Assembly (NCBI RefSeq): GCF_030864005.1
Contig: NZ_CP132976.1
Span: forward strand, 992,001-1,056,000
DNA from: Achromobacter seleniivolatilans
Lineage (GTDB): Bacteria > Pseudomonadota > Gammaproteobacteria > Burkholderiales > Burkholderiaceae_B
Reading direction: 5' to 3'
Length of the DNA: 64,000 bases
The notes under the pieces: generated by a model
What the model was told of the DNA's origin: nothing
Databases searched by the model: none
The model's input: the letters and a program-made list of their open reading frames with translations, nothing else
In this document: piece after piece, positions 34,069-43,069 of the stretch
How positions within the stretch are numbered: position 1 is the stretch's first letter
Layout: every line of letters begins with the position of its first letter
Translations under genes and position numbers: made by a program

Positions 34069-34533
34069 ATGCGTTGGCGCGAATTGGCAATAGATCTATG
34101 GCGGGGGCGAGGCAGACAGCCATGGGGCGTGACCGCGATCGCCGTGGTTGTGTCAGCGGAAGCCGTGTGGATGCTGTGGCAGGTGGTGCCAATGGTGTGG
34201 CTTGAGCTGCCTATGCCCATGGCGTTGGCGGCTGAATTGGCCTATGTAATCCTGATACTGCTGGCTCGCCTTGCGGCGGGCGCCGGCCTGTTGCTGGGCT
34301 TTGCCTGGGCCAGGCCCGTGCTAGCTGCGGCGCTGCTGGCGGCCACGGTTTATCTCTTGAAGGCCGGCTTTCAAGTAGAGCTGTCGTATTGGGTGCCAGA
34401 CTTGACGCATACGATGACCCTTCTGGTGCCGGTCATGATGAAAGGGCTGTTCTATCTGGTGCTGGTGGTCTTGCTGTACATGCCGCGTGCCAGCGCCTAT
34501 TTGGCACGCCAAAGATCTGCGAGATCCGCTTGA
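34069..34533 (+). CDS. Small polytopic membrane protein, family not recognised
   Basis: A 154-residue protein with four hydrophobic segments: WGVTAIAVVVSAEAVWMLWQ, AAELAYVILILLARLAAGAG to AWARPVLAAALLAATVYLL, and VPVMMKGLFYLVLVVLLYM. The start at 34069 has AGAGGTG before it. There are no recognisable motifs and no operon partner; it sits between two terminators. Basic residues at both ends suggest cytoplasmic termini. Function unknown. Confidence 0.75.
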   Translation: MRWRELAIDLWRGRGRQPWGVTAIAVVVSAEAVWMLWQVVPMVWLELPMPMALAAELAYVILILLARLAAGAGLLLGFAWARPVLAAALLAATVYLLKAGFQVELSYWVPDLTHTMTLLVPVMMKGLFYLVLVVLLYMPRASAYLARQRSARSA

Positions 34534-34549
34534 CACGGATCGCCACAAC

Positions 34550-34571
34550 AACCCGCCGCGGCGGGTTTTTT
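34550..34571 (+). terminator. Intrinsic terminator
   Basis: AACCCGCC-GC-GGCGGGTT stem followed by further T to 34571, directly after the small membrane protein gene. Confidence 0.9.
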
Positions 34572-34729
34572 GTTGGCCGGCCCATCTGTCTGATTCGCCT
34601 GCGCAGCAGCGCCGCAAGACATCGGCAGGTTTTGCCTATCCGCAGCTTCGCTTTCCAAACATGCCGGACGCAGTGTGAAAAAACGCCTGCTATTATTACT
34701 GTATAAATAAACAGTTAGTCCGCCAGCCG

Positions 34730-36373
34730 ATGTTTGCCCCGCACCGTTTCTACTATCTGCACAACTTCCAGCGCGCATTGGCATGGGTGGGCGACCGCTA
34801 TGCAGACTTGTTGGATGCCGACGAACGCCGTTTTCTGACGGATTTCGGGGCGTTGCCGCAAGCATCCCAAGCCCTGATCGTGCGCATGCTGATGCGGCGA
34901 GGGCCTTGGTTTCGCGCCCGCGGGCTAGTCTACGAAGAAATTCCCGACATTGATGCGGCGGCCACGCCTTTGGTGGCGCTGGCCTGGCTCGACCCGCGGC
35001 CGCTGATGACCGTGGACGAGCTGTTCGGCTTGCACACCAAGCTGGAATTGGGGCGAATGTTTGCAGCCGTTCCGGCTAAAGCCGCTGCGCGCAAGGCCGA
35101 CCTTCTGGAATCCGTTCGCGCCGAAAACGGCGACGCGCAACCCTATGCTGCCTGGAATCCGGAGTCGCACGAATCCGTCTGGCGTGTGATGGTGGGAGAC
35201 CTGTGCGAACGCTTCCGCCTGATGTTCTTCGGGAACTTGTACCAGGATTGGTCGGAATTCGTGCTGGCGGATCTGGGCGTATTTCAGTACGAGGCTGTGC
35301 CGTTCGATCAGTCATCGCGGGCCTTTCAAACCCGTGCTGATGTCGATGGCTACCTGGCCTTGCACGCGTGCCGTTTGGCGCTGGAAGACGGCGCCGAGCG
35401 CGTTGCGCTATTGCAGGCGGTTGAAGATTGCGTCAGCCCGAACCCCTGGCTGGAGAAGCGCCGGGCCAAGGTCTTGCTGCGGATCGGGCAGGCCTGCGAA
35501 CGCGCGCAGGACTGGCCGGCGGCGCAGCAGGTCTATGAACGTTGCGCCTATCCCGGGGCGCGCCACCGGCGCATCCGCGTATATGAACGCATGGCGCGGT
35601 TTGAAGAGGCTCTGGCGCTGGCCTTGCAGGCGCAAGATGCGCCCGAAAGCGAAGAAGAATCCCAGCGCGTGGCGCGCATGCTGCCGCGTCTGTATCGCAG
35701 CGTGGGGCAGGGCAGGCCGGCGCGCCCGGCAGCCCCTGTCTTGCAACGCATGGATTTGACGTTGTTGCGCCCGGCGGCTCCCACGGCCGTGGAATACGTC
35801 ACGCGAGATCATCTGCATCAGGACGACGCGCCCGTGCATTACGTGGAAAACGCGCTGATCAATTCTTTGTTTGGCCTGCTGTGCTGGCCCGCTATCTTCG
35901 CGCCGTTGCCGGGGGCGTTTTTCCATCCGTTCCAGCGCGGCCCGGCCGATCTGGACGCGCCAGATTTTCATGCACGCCGTCAGGCGCAGTTCGCGGACTG
36001 TCTGGCGCAACTGGACACGCCAGACTACCGGAACACAATCCTGCAACGCTATGCCGACAAGTCCGGCGTGCAGTCGCCCTTTGTGTTTTGGGGCGCCTTG
36101 TCCGAAGCGCTGCTGACGCAAGCATTGGAATGTCTGCCCGCTGCGCACTTGAAGCTGTACTTCACGCGTTTGCTGCGCGACGTGAAGACCAACCGTTCCG
36201 GCCTGCCGGACCTGATCCGCTTTTGGCCCGCCGAACGCCGCTATGAGCTGATCGAGGTCAAGGGGCCGGGCGACAAGCTGCAAGACAACCAGATCCGTTG
36301 GCTACAGTACTGCGTGTCGCACGGCATGCCAGTGCGGGTGTGCCACGTCAATTGGCAAGAGAGCGCCGCATGA
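34730..36373 (+). CDS. FAN1-like VRR-NUC structure-specific nuclease
   Basis: A 547-residue protein. The N-terminus (FYYLHNFQRALAWVGDRYAD) and the SAP-like region are those of bacterial FAN1 homologues. A helical TPR-like centre (ALAGxxYERCAYPGARHRRI-type pattern, here VYERCAYPGARHRRIRVYER) follows. The C-terminal VRR-NUC domain keeps the full PD-(D/E)xK site: Pro493-Asp494 (PDLIRFW), Glu509 and Lys511 (IEVKGPGDKLQDNQIRW). Such enzymes cut 5' flaps and unhook interstrand cross-links. The stop overlaps the helicase start by 4 bases, so the two proteins are made together. Confidence 0.92.
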   Translation: MFAPHRFYYLHNFQRALAWVGDRYADLLDADERRFLTDFGALPQASQALIVRMLMRRGPWFRARGLVYEEIPDIDAAATPLVALAWLDPRPLMTVDELFGLHTKLELGRMFAAVPAKAAARKADLLESVRAENGDAQPYAAWNPESHESVWRVMVGDLCERFRLMFFGNLYQDWSEFVLADLGVFQYEAVPFDQSSRAFQTRADVDGYLALHACRLALEDGAERVALLQAVEDCVSPNPWLEKRRAKVLLRIGQACERAQDWPAAQQVYERCAYPGARHRRIRVYERMARFEEALALALQAQDAPESEEESQRVARMLPRLYRSVGQGRPARPAAPVLQRMDLTLLRPAAPTAVEYVTRDHLHQDDAPVHYVENALINSLFGLLCWPAIFAPLPGAFFHPFQRGPADLDAPDFHARRQAQFADCLAQLDTPDYRNTILQRYADKSGVQSPFVFWGALSEALLTQALECLPAAHLKLYFTRLLRDVKTNRSGLPDLIRFWPAERRYELIEVKGPGDKLQDNQIRWLQYCVSHGMPVRVCHVNWQESAA

Positions 36374-38640
36374 GTTACGCCGTGGCGGTACGCGCTTTAT
36401 GTGAATTCACTGCGCGCGCAGGTGACTTGGACCTGCGCTTTACGCCTGCGCCGACTGGGCTGGAAGGCATGGCGGGCCACGCGGTCGTGACGGGCCGGCG
36501 CGGGCCCGCGTATGAGACGGAAGTCGCGCTGTCCGGCCAACACGAGAATCTGCTGGTGCGAGGGCGCGCCGACGGTTACGACCCCGTGGCGAACCAGCTG
36601 GAAGAGGTCAAGACCTATCGCGGTCAGCTGGACAGCGTGCGCGAGAACCACCGCGTGGTGCATTGGGCGCAGGCGCGCGTGTACGGGCATCTGCTGTGCC
36701 AATCACGCGGGCTGGAACGGGTGCGCGTGGCCTTGGTGTATTTCAATGTGGTCACCGAAGAAGAAACGGTGCTGGTTGAAACTCACGAAGCCGCAGAGCT
36801 GGCGGCATTCTTCCAGGAGCAGTGCGGACGCTTTTTGGCCTGGGCCAAGACAGAGCTTGCACATCGGCAGGCCCGCGACGGCGCTTTGGAAAAACTGGCG
36901 TTCCCGCATGGCGAGTTTAGGGCGGGGCAACGCGATCTGGCGGTTGCCGTGTACCGTACTGCGCGTGATGGCCGTTGCCTGATGGCGCAGGCGCCTACCG
37001 GTATCGGCAAGACGCTGGGCACGATTTTTCCGTTGCTCAAGGCCAGCCCGGGAACAGGCTTGGACAAGATTTTCTTTCTGGCCGCCAAAGGCTCGGGCCG
37101 TGGACTGGCGGTTCAAGCGCTGGACACCGTCAACGCGCAACCTGCGGCGCCGGGGTTGCGGGTGCTGGATCTGCAAGCGCGCGATAAAACCTGCGAGCAT
37201 CCCGATCTGGCTTGCCATGGAGACTCCTGCCCTTTGGCGCAGGGCTTCTACGACCGCTTGCCCAAGGCGCGAGAGGCGGCGCTGACGCACACGCGGCTGG
37301 ACGCGCCAACGGTGCGCGCGACTGCGCGTGAGCATCAGGTCTGCCCGTACTACTTGTCGCAAGAGCTGATCCGATGGAGCGATGTGGTGGTGGGCGACTA
37401 CAACTACTACTACGATGCGACCGCGATGTTGTACGCCATGACGCAGGCGTACCAGTGGAAGGTGGCGGTACTGGTGGACGAGGCCCACAACCTCGTGGAC
37501 CGGGCGCGCCGTATGTACACGGGCGAGCTGGACCAGACCTCGCTGTCTGCCGCGCGTTACGCCGCGCCCAAGGCCTTGAAGAAGCCGTTGGACGGATTGC
37601 AGCGCTCGTGGAATGCGCTGAATAAAAAACAGGCCGAACGCTATCAGGCATACGACGCGGTGGCAGCAGGCGTCCTGGGCGCGGTGCAGAAGGCGGTGGG
37701 CGCCATCATGGAGTACATGGCCGAGGCCCCGTTGCCGCAAGATGATCCCGTGCTGACGTTCTATTTTCAGGCGCTGCAATTCATGCGTCTGGCAGAGCAA
37801 TTCGGATCGCATGCGCTGTTTGACGTAACCCTGTCGGACGTGGGTGTTGCCACTGCTAAGACCCCGCCATCAACCTTGTGCGTGCGCAACGTGATCCCGG
37901 CGCCGTATCTGGCTGCGCGCTATGCGGCGGCGCATGCCACCGTGCTGTTTTCCGGCACTTTGAGTCCGCAGCAGTTTTATATGGATACGCTGGGGCTGCC
38001 CAAGGACACGCCATGGATCGATGTCGCCGCGCCGTTTCAGGCTGAACAGTTGGCAGTGCGCGTGGTGGGCAATGTGTCTACGCGCTATCGCGACCGCGAA
38101 AAATCGTTGGCGCCCATTGTGGATCTGATCGCGCAGCAATACGCCGAGCGGCCTGGAAATTATCTGGGCTTTCTGAGCAGCTTTGATTATCTGCGGCGCG
38201 TGTCGGACCTCATGCGCGAACGCCACCCGGCCGTGCCCGTCTGGTTGCAGACGCCGGGCATGGATGAACCCAGCCGCGCCGCTTTCCTGGCCCGGTTTAC
38301 AGAAACCGGGCAGGGCGTGGGCTTTGCCGTGTTGGGCGGGGCGTTTTCAGAAGGGGTGGACCTGCCCGGCAAACGGCTGATCGGCGCTTTCATCGCCACG
38401 TTGGGGTTGCCGCAGGTGAATCCCGTGAACGAAAACATGAAGCGCGCGATGGATCTGCGCTATGGCGAAGAGAACGGCTACGACTACACCTACCTGTATC
38501 CGGGCATGCAGAAAGTGGTGCAGGCCGCGGGCCGGGTGATCCGCACGGAAAACGACGTGGGCACCGTGCATCTGATTGATGACCGGTATCGCCGGGCTAA
38601 GGTGCGCGGGTTGTTGCCCAGTTGGTGGCGCGTGGATTGA
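36370..38640 (+). CDS. Fused RecB-type nuclease and iron-sulfur (DinG/XPD-like) helicase
   Basis: A 756-residue protein. Residues ~1-170 form a PD-(D/E)xK nuclease of the RecB/Cas4 type: Asp68 (GRADGYD), Glu79-x-Lys81 (EEVKTYRG) and the QxxxY motif Gln101-Tyr105 (QARVY). Residues ~180-756 are an SF2 helicase: Walker A APTGIGKT with Lys214, DEAH box at 370-373, and GAFSEGVDLPG plus QAAGRVIRTEND in the second core domain. Cys275, Cys282, Cys287 and Cys325 can hold the 4Fe-4S cluster of the XPD/DinG group. The start at 36370 couples it to the FAN1-like gene. Likely a 5'-3' DNA helicase-nuclease in repair. Confidence 0.92.
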   Translation: MSYAVAVRALCEFTARAGDLDLRFTPAPTGLEGMAGHAVVTGRRGPAYETEVALSGQHENLLVRGRADGYDPVANQLEEVKTYRGQLDSVRENHRVVHWAQARVYGHLLCQSRGLERVRVALVYFNVVTEEETVLVETHEAAELAAFFQEQCGRFLAWAKTELAHRQARDGALEKLAFPHGEFRAGQRDLAVAVYRTARDGRCLMAQAPTGIGKTLGTIFPLLKASPGTGLDKIFFLAAKGSGRGLAVQALDTVNAQPAAPGLRVLDLQARDKTCEHPDLACHGDSCPLAQGFYDRLPKAREAALTHTRLDAPTVRATAREHQVCPYYLSQELIRWSDVVVGDYNYYYDATAMLYAMTQAYQWKVAVLVDEAHNLVDRARRMYTGELDQTSLSAARYAAPKALKKPLDGLQRSWNALNKKQAERYQAYDAVAAGVLGAVQKAVGAIMEYMAEAPLPQDDPVLTFYFQALQFMRLAEQFGSHALFDVTLSDVGVATAKTPPSTLCVRNVIPAPYLAARYAAAHATVLFSGTLSPQQFYMDTLGLPKDTPWIDVAAPFQAEQLAVRVVGNVSTRYRDREKSLAPIVDLIAQQYAERPGNYLGFLSSFDYLRRVSDLMRERHPAVPVWLQTPGMDEPSRAAFLARFTETGQGVGFAVLGGAFSEGVDLPGKRLIGAFIATLGLPQVNPVNENMKRAMDLRYGEENGYDYTYLYPGMQKVVQAAGRVIRTENDVGTVHLIDDRYRRAKVRGLLPSWWRVD

Positions 38641-38649
38641 GCTCGTTTG

Positions 38650-39060
38650 CTACGAGGCGGGCCGCAGTTCGGTCAGCGGCTGGCTGGGGTCGCGGCTAAG
38701 TTGATAGCCGTACCACAAGCTGCGCGCCATGCGTTTGGCCATTTCCTGCGCGGCGTCGCACAGGGCGCGGTTGGGCAGCGCGTCTGTGGTTTCCGTGAAC
38801 AGCACCAGCCAGCGTTCAAACAGATCGGCGCGCAGATTGGGCATGGCGGCGTGCTTGGGCATGGGCATGCCCGCAAAGCGTCGCGTGCCCAGCAGCACGG
38901 CAGACCAGAAATCCGACAGCGTCGCCAGATGCTCGTCCCAATCGTGAATCATGCCGTTGAAGATGGGCCCCAGGGCCTCGTCGGCGCGGGCCTTGCCATA
39001 GAAGGTGTGCACCATTTCTGTAATTTCGGCTTCAGTGCAAAGGGCTTCGGTTGCGGTCAA
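38650..39060 (-). CDS. Group III truncated haemoglobin
   Basis: A 136-residue globin. The Phe-Tyr pair in MVHTFYGKARADEALGPIF is the B-helix, the proximal histidine is in PMPKHAAMPNL, and FERWLVLFTETTDALP carries the G-helix tryptophan of group III. Such globins bind O2, NO or peroxide. It is convergent with the helicase gene, 9 bases between the stops, and has no operon partner. Role here unknown. Confidence 0.9.
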   Translation of the reverse strand: MTATEALCTEAEITEMVHTFYGKARADEALGPIFNGMIHDWDEHLATLSDFWSAVLLGTRRFAGMPMPKHAAMPNLRADLFERWLVLFTETTDALPNRALCDAAQEMAKRMARSLWYGYQLSRDPSQPLTELRPAS

Positions 39061-39174
39061 GATCGTCTCCGGGCTGGGCAGATCGCGATCTTAGGGCGAG
39101 GGCGGACGCTTGCGGTTTGATCTGGCGCAAATGCTGCTGCGGAATCGCCACGGTTATCCCGGGCGCGCGGGATG

Positions 39175-40710
39175 TCAGGCAGGCGTGTGGGCGGGGGTGT
39201 CCGCGGTGGCCACGACGGGCGGCCGCCGGCCCAGCAGCGCGTAGATCGCAAACGCCGTCAGCAGCGCTATGCCCGCCAACGCATACAGCACATGAGCAAA
39301 GGCGTTGTCATAGCTTTGCTGCAATAGGCGGCCAGCACCTGGCAGCAGCGCGGCGGCTTCGCTCAGTTGTCCCAATGCGGCGCGGTTGGCGGCCATCAAG
39401 ACGTCTATTCTGGAAGCGTCTGGGATTGCACTCGTCATGGCCGTCTGGATCAGCAAGGCCAGCAGCGCACTGACCATTGCGATGGCGACGCCATCTGCCG
39501 ATACGCGCACTGTGTTGAAGATGCCTGTCGCCATGCCGACATTGCGCTTGTCCACGACGCTGACAGCCATCGCATCCATCAAGCCCCAAGGCACGCCGAT
39601 GCCCACGCCGATCAGGCTCATGGGCAGCCACAGGCTTGTCGCGCCCGTGGCCATCACGCCGGCCAGCCAGACCAATCCGGCCGCGACCGCCAACAGGCCG
39701 GCTGCGGATAACACGCCCGGATTGAACCAGCGCGTCAGCATCGCCGCCAAGAAAGGCACGATCAGCAAGGGCGCGGCCAGCCCGATCATCATCTGTCCAG
39801 CTTCCAGCGCGCTATAGCCATCAATGCCGATAAAGCGGCCCGGCAGCATGGCGATCAGCACGATGAACAAGAACGCAGGGGACGCGGCCAGCACCTGAAC
39901 GCCGACAAAGCGCGCATCGCGAAACAGGCTCAGGTCCAGCATGGGCTGCGCCACGCGACGTTCCACCTGAACGAAGACAATGGACAGAATGACGGACAAG
40001 ATCAGCGCGCCGAGCACATGGCTGTCTGTCCAGCCGGCCTCTGGCGCCAGCAGCATGCCGTACGTAAACAGGCCCAGCGCGCCGGTGAAGCTGATCGCGC
40101 CCGGCCAGTCCAGGCGGCCTTGCGCACGCCCTGCCGTGGGGCGCACGCTGACAGCCACCATGACCAGACCCAGCACGCCGACCAGACCCGTAGCCAGAAA
40201 TACCCACTCCCATCCAGAGGTGTCCACGATCCAGCCTGAAATCAAGGGTCCGAACGACAGGCCGATGCCAAACGTGGTGCCCAGCAGACTGAAGGCGCGC
40301 GTGCGCGCCACGCCATGAAACAAGGGCGCCAGCGAAGACATCGCGGCGGCAAATGCGGCCGCGCCGCCCATGCCCTGCATCAGCCGCAGGAAGTCGATCC
40401 AGCCCGTGGTGGGTACAAAGGGAATGACGAAGGTGGCCGCGCAAAACCAGACCAGCCCCAGCAGCCACACGCGGCGCGGGCCATAGATATCGGTCAGGCT
40501 GCCCGACACCATGATGACGCTGCCATAGGCCAAGATGTAGCCGTTCAACACCCAGTTCAGTTCCACCGGCGTGCCGCCCAGCGCGTGACTCAGAGCGGGC
40601 AGGACAACGGCAGGCCCGGTAAAGCAAAGCGGGATCAATAACGCGGTCAGACAGGCAGACAGCAGGTGCAGCCAGCGATGGCCAGGGGTAGGGGAGTCAG
40701 CGGTTTGCAT
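39175..40710 (-). CDS. MFS transporter, DHA2 (14-helix) drug-efflux type
   Basis: A 511-residue polytopic protein. The first half carries LNWVLNGYILAYGSVIMVSG and SGSLTDIYGPRRVW (motif A) and the fifth-helix GPLISGWIVDTSGWEWVF (motif C). About 14 hydrophobic segments are seen, as in the DHA2 group of proton antiporters. It is divergent from a LysR gene with a palindrome between them, so LysR control of efflux is likely. Substrate not predictable. Confidence 0.92.
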   Translation of the reverse strand: MQTADSPTPGHRWLHLLSACLTALLIPLCFTGPAVVLPALSHALGGTPVELNWVLNGYILAYGSVIMVSGSLTDIYGPRRVWLLGLVWFCAATFVIPFVPTTGWIDFLRLMQGMGGAAAFAAAMSSLAPLFHGVARTRAFSLLGTTFGIGLSFGPLISGWIVDTSGWEWVFLATGLVGVLGLVMVAVSVRPTAGRAQGRLDWPGAISFTGALGLFTYGMLLAPEAGWTDSHVLGALILSVILSIVFVQVERRVAQPMLDLSLFRDARFVGVQVLAASPAFLFIVLIAMLPGRFIGIDGYSALEAGQMMIGLAAPLLIVPFLAAMLTRWFNPGVLSAAGLLAVAAGLVWLAGVMATGATSLWLPMSLIGVGIGVPWGLMDAMAVSVVDKRNVGMATGIFNTVRVSADGVAIAMVSALLALLIQTAMTSAIPDASRIDVLMAANRAALGQLSEAAALLPGAGRLLQQSYDNAFAHVLYALAGIALLTAFAIYALLGRRPPVVATADTPAHTPA

Positions 40711-40827
40711 CGGGAAAGTGCCAGTCAGTACGATCGGAGCCGCTGCGGCTATGAGCGCAACGGCGTAGTGGGGGCCACTGTAGGCGCTACGTAATAAAAG
40801 AAAAATAGGCTAGGATTCCGAAGATTG

Positions 40828-40870
40828 CGGACATTAATGTCCGTACTGTTTTTGCGTGCGCAAAGCACGC
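40828..40870. promoter_or_regulatory. Two palindromes ahead of the LysR gene
   Basis: CGGACATTAATGTCCG (40828-40843) is a perfect 16-bp palindrome, and GCGTGC-GCAAA-GCACGC (40854-40870) a second inverted repeat. The first is the probable LysR recognition site of the divergent pair; the second may lie in the 5' leader. Confidence 0.65.
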
Positions 40871-40890
40871 ATTGCGAGTCGGGAGCAGTA

Positions 40891-41775
40891 ATGGATAGCC
40901 TGAGCGGCATCAGTGTGTTTGTGCTGGTCGCGGAGACACGCAGTTTTTCCGAGGCGGGCCGGGTGCTTGGCGTGTCGCCGTCGGCAGTCGGTAAAAGCGT
41001 TGCGCGCATGGAAGAGCGCCTGAAAGTGCGTCTGTTTCATCGCAGCACGCGGCATATCGCGCTAACGTCTGAGGGCGAGAAATTCCTTGAACGCTGCCGC
41101 CGCATCCTGTGCGAGGTCGAGGCCGCGGAATTGGAATTGTCCGAAGCCTCGGACGCCCCGCATGGCAAGCTGCGAGTCAGCCTGCCACGCTACAGCGGCC
41201 TGTTTGAAACGGCAGTCGCCAGTTTTATGCGGCAGTACCCCGACGTGGAGCTGGATCTGGACTTCACGGATCGCATGGTCGATGTCATCGGTGAAGGGTA
41301 CGACGCCGTCATCCGCACCGGCGAGATGGAAGACTCCGGTTTGAAGCGCCGGCGCCTTGGACCCTTTCGCCGCGTCCTGGCGGCGTCGCCCGCTTATCTG
41401 CAAGAGCACGGCAGCCCCAAGCGCGCGGCCGATCTGCTGCGCCACAGCTGCCTGCACTACCGCTATCCCAGCACCGGGCGGCTTGAAAAGTGGCCGTTGA
41501 AACTGGGCCCGGACGCGCAGGCGCCCGAGTTGCCGCTGACGCTGGTCTGCAACAGCGTCGAGATGCGCATTTTTCTGGCGTTGGACGGGCAGGGCATAGT
41601 TTGCTTGCCTGACTTCACGATCAGAAAAGAACTGGCCGCCGGCCAGTTGCAGATTGTGATGGATGACCGCATGCGCGGCGGCGGCACGATGTGGGCGCTA
41701 TGGCCGGCCAGCCGCCACGCGTCGCCCAAGTTGCGGGTATTTATCGACCACCTGGCAAAGCATTTGTTTGCTTGA
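40891..41775 (+). CDS. LysR-family transcriptional regulator
   Basis: A 294-residue protein. HTH: SGISVFVLVAETRSFSEAGR then GVSPSAVGKSVARMEERL and HRSTRHIALTSEGEKFL. The effector domain starts at HGKLRVSLPRYSG, typical of the CrgA/DmlR-like group. The start at 40891 (MDSLSGISVF) gives the canonical N-terminus. Its 3' end overlaps the convergent HxlR gene by 35 bases. Probable regulator of the MFS pump at 39175. Confidence 0.92.
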   Translation: MDSLSGISVFVLVAETRSFSEAGRVLGVSPSAVGKSVARMEERLKVRLFHRSTRHIALTSEGEKFLERCRRILCEVEAAELELSEASDAPHGKLRVSLPRYSGLFETAVASFMRQYPDVELDLDFTDRMVDVIGEGYDAVIRTGEMEDSGLKRRRLGPFRRVLAASPAYLQEHGSPKRAADLLRHSCLHYRYPSTGRLEKWPLKLGPDAQAPELPLTLVCNSVEMRIFLALDGQGIVCLPDFTIRKELAAGQLQIVMDDRMRGGGTMWALWPASRHASPKLRVFIDHLAKHLFA

Positions 41776-42124
41776 TCGCGGCGCCGCCCTCGCGCAACTG
41801 CGTGGCGTGTTGCCGCATCCAGCCCGCCAGCGTATCCAGTGTGGGCTGTAGCGTGCGCCCCAGCGCCGTGATTTCATATTCCACGCGCGGCGGGACTTCG
41901 GCATAGACCTCCCGCCGGATCAGACCGCGTTCTTCAAACATGCGCAGTTGGCGCGTCAATTCCTTTTGCGTGATCGGCGCCACTGCCCGTTGCAGCGCGC
42001 TAAAGCGCACGGGTTCGCCGATGACGATCAGGCGGTACAGGATGGGAATGGCCCATTTACCCGAGATCAGGTTGACGAAGGCCACCATCGGGCAATCGGG
42101 ATCAGGTGTGTCGGATAGGGTCAT
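41741..42124 (-). CDS. HxlR-family transcriptional regulator
   Basis: A 127-residue winged-helix protein: CPMVAFVNLISGKWAIPILY, then RFSALQRAVAPITQKELTRQ with LRMFEERGLIRREVYAEVPP and VEYEITALG, the HxlR signature. It is divergent from an SDR gene with an AGTATC/GATACT repeat between, the common HxlR-oxidoreductase arrangement for thiol, aldehyde or quinone stress. Its own 3' end runs into the LysR gene on the other strand. Confidence 0.92.
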   Translation of the reverse strand: MTLSDTPDPDCPMVAFVNLISGKWAIPILYRLIVIGEPVRFSALQRAVAPITQKELTRQLRMFEERGLIRREVYAEVPPRVEYEITALGRTLQPTLDTLAGWMRQHATQLREGGAAIKQTNALPGGR

Positions 42125-42144
42125 GGGTATGCAAGCCGGGGTTA

Positions 42145-42179
42145 AGTATCAAAAAGGTGCCTACTTCCGAAAGGATACT
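42145..42179. promoter_or_regulatory. Candidate HxlR operator
   Basis: AGTATC (42145-42150) and GATACT (42174-42179) form a dyad 35 bases long in the divergent promoter between the HxlR gene and the SDR gene. Confidence 0.6.
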
Positions 42180-42220
42180 ATCAGCCGCAGAATGGCGCTT
42201 TCACAGCGTGGGAGCGTTAT

Positions 42221-42976
42221 ATGGGCCGGTTACAGGGCAAGTACACATTGATCACGGGCGGAACCAGCGGCATCGGGCTGGAAACCGCGCGCCAATTTGC
42301 GGAAGAAGGGGCGGTCGTGGCGATTACGGGCCGTTCGGAGGCCGCCTTGGCGGCGGCGCAAGCCGAACTCGGCGCGGCGGTCTGGGTGCTGCAAAGCGAT
42401 GCGGGAGACATTGCCGCGCAACGGAGTCTGGCGGCGCAACTGGCCCAACGCTGGCCGCGGCTGGATGCGCTGTATATCAATGCAGGCGATGTGACGCATC
42501 GGCCATTGGCAGACTGGGACGAATCGTCTTGGGACCGCCTGATGGGCGTCAATTTGAAGGGGCCGTTCTTTTTGGTGCAGGCGCTGCTGCCGCTGTTGTC
42601 GGAAGCCAGCGCGGCATCGGTGATTCTGTGCGGTTCGGTCAGCGCGCGCATCGGCCTGCCGCAAAGCAGCGCGTATGCCGCCAGCAAGGCAGGTTTGCTG
42701 TCGCTGGCCCGCACCCTGTCCGGCGAGTTCGCCGCGCGCGGCATCCGGTTCAACGGGCTGAGCCCCGGGCCGACGCAGACGGCGGCGCTGGGCAAGCTGG
42801 GTTTGCCCGCAGCCGAAGAAGAGGCGCTGCGTGAAGAGATCCGCCAACTGGTGCCGATAGGCCGGCTGGGCACGCCGTGGGAATTGGCCCGGGCGGCGGT
42901 CTTTCTGGCGTCGGACGAGTCGCGCTTTGCGGTGGGCACGGAGCTGCTGGTGGACGGCGGGGTCGGCAACCTGTAG
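42221..42976 (+). CDS. Short-chain dehydrogenase/reductase
   Basis: A 251-residue classical SDR with all motifs: TLITGGTSGIGLETARQFAE, LYINAGDVTH in the NNAG position, Ser in VILCGSVSAR, Tyr and Lys in SSAYAASKAGLL, and FAVGTELLVDGG near the end. The start at 42221 is preceded by GGAGCGTTAT. It is the likely target of the divergent HxlR regulator. Confidence 0.93.
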   Translation: MGRLQGKYTLITGGTSGIGLETARQFAEEGAVVAITGRSEAALAAAQAELGAAVWVLQSDAGDIAAQRSLAAQLAQRWPRLDALYINAGDVTHRPLADWDESSWDRLMGVNLKGPFFLVQALLPLLSEASAASVILCGSVSARIGLPQSSAYAASKAGLLSLARTLSGEFAARGIRFNGLSPGPTQTAALGKLGLPAAEEEALREEIRQLVPIGRLGTPWELARAAVFLASDESRFAVGTELLVDGGVGNL

Positions 42977-43014
42977 GGCGGGCCCAGGGGCCGTATCCGC
43001 AAAAAAGCCGATTG

Positions 43015-43056
43015 TAGGATGATGGGCATCATATTAATATGACGCTCATCATCCTA
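43015..43056. promoter_or_regulatory. 42-base near-perfect palindrome upstream of the TetR gene
   Basis: TAGGATGATG (43015-43024) and CATCATCCTA (43047-43056) are exact complements, and CATATTAATATG (43030-43041) sits at the same centre. Only two symmetric base pairs in the arms between them fail. It ends 13 bases before the TetR start and must be its operator. Confidence 0.8.
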
Positions 43057-43069
43057 TGGCGAGCCGTTC

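Noticed and set aside
38650..39060. Inclusion of the truncated haemoglobin in the FAN1/helicase repair operon
   Set aside because: It is on the opposite strand and convergent, so it is a separate unit.
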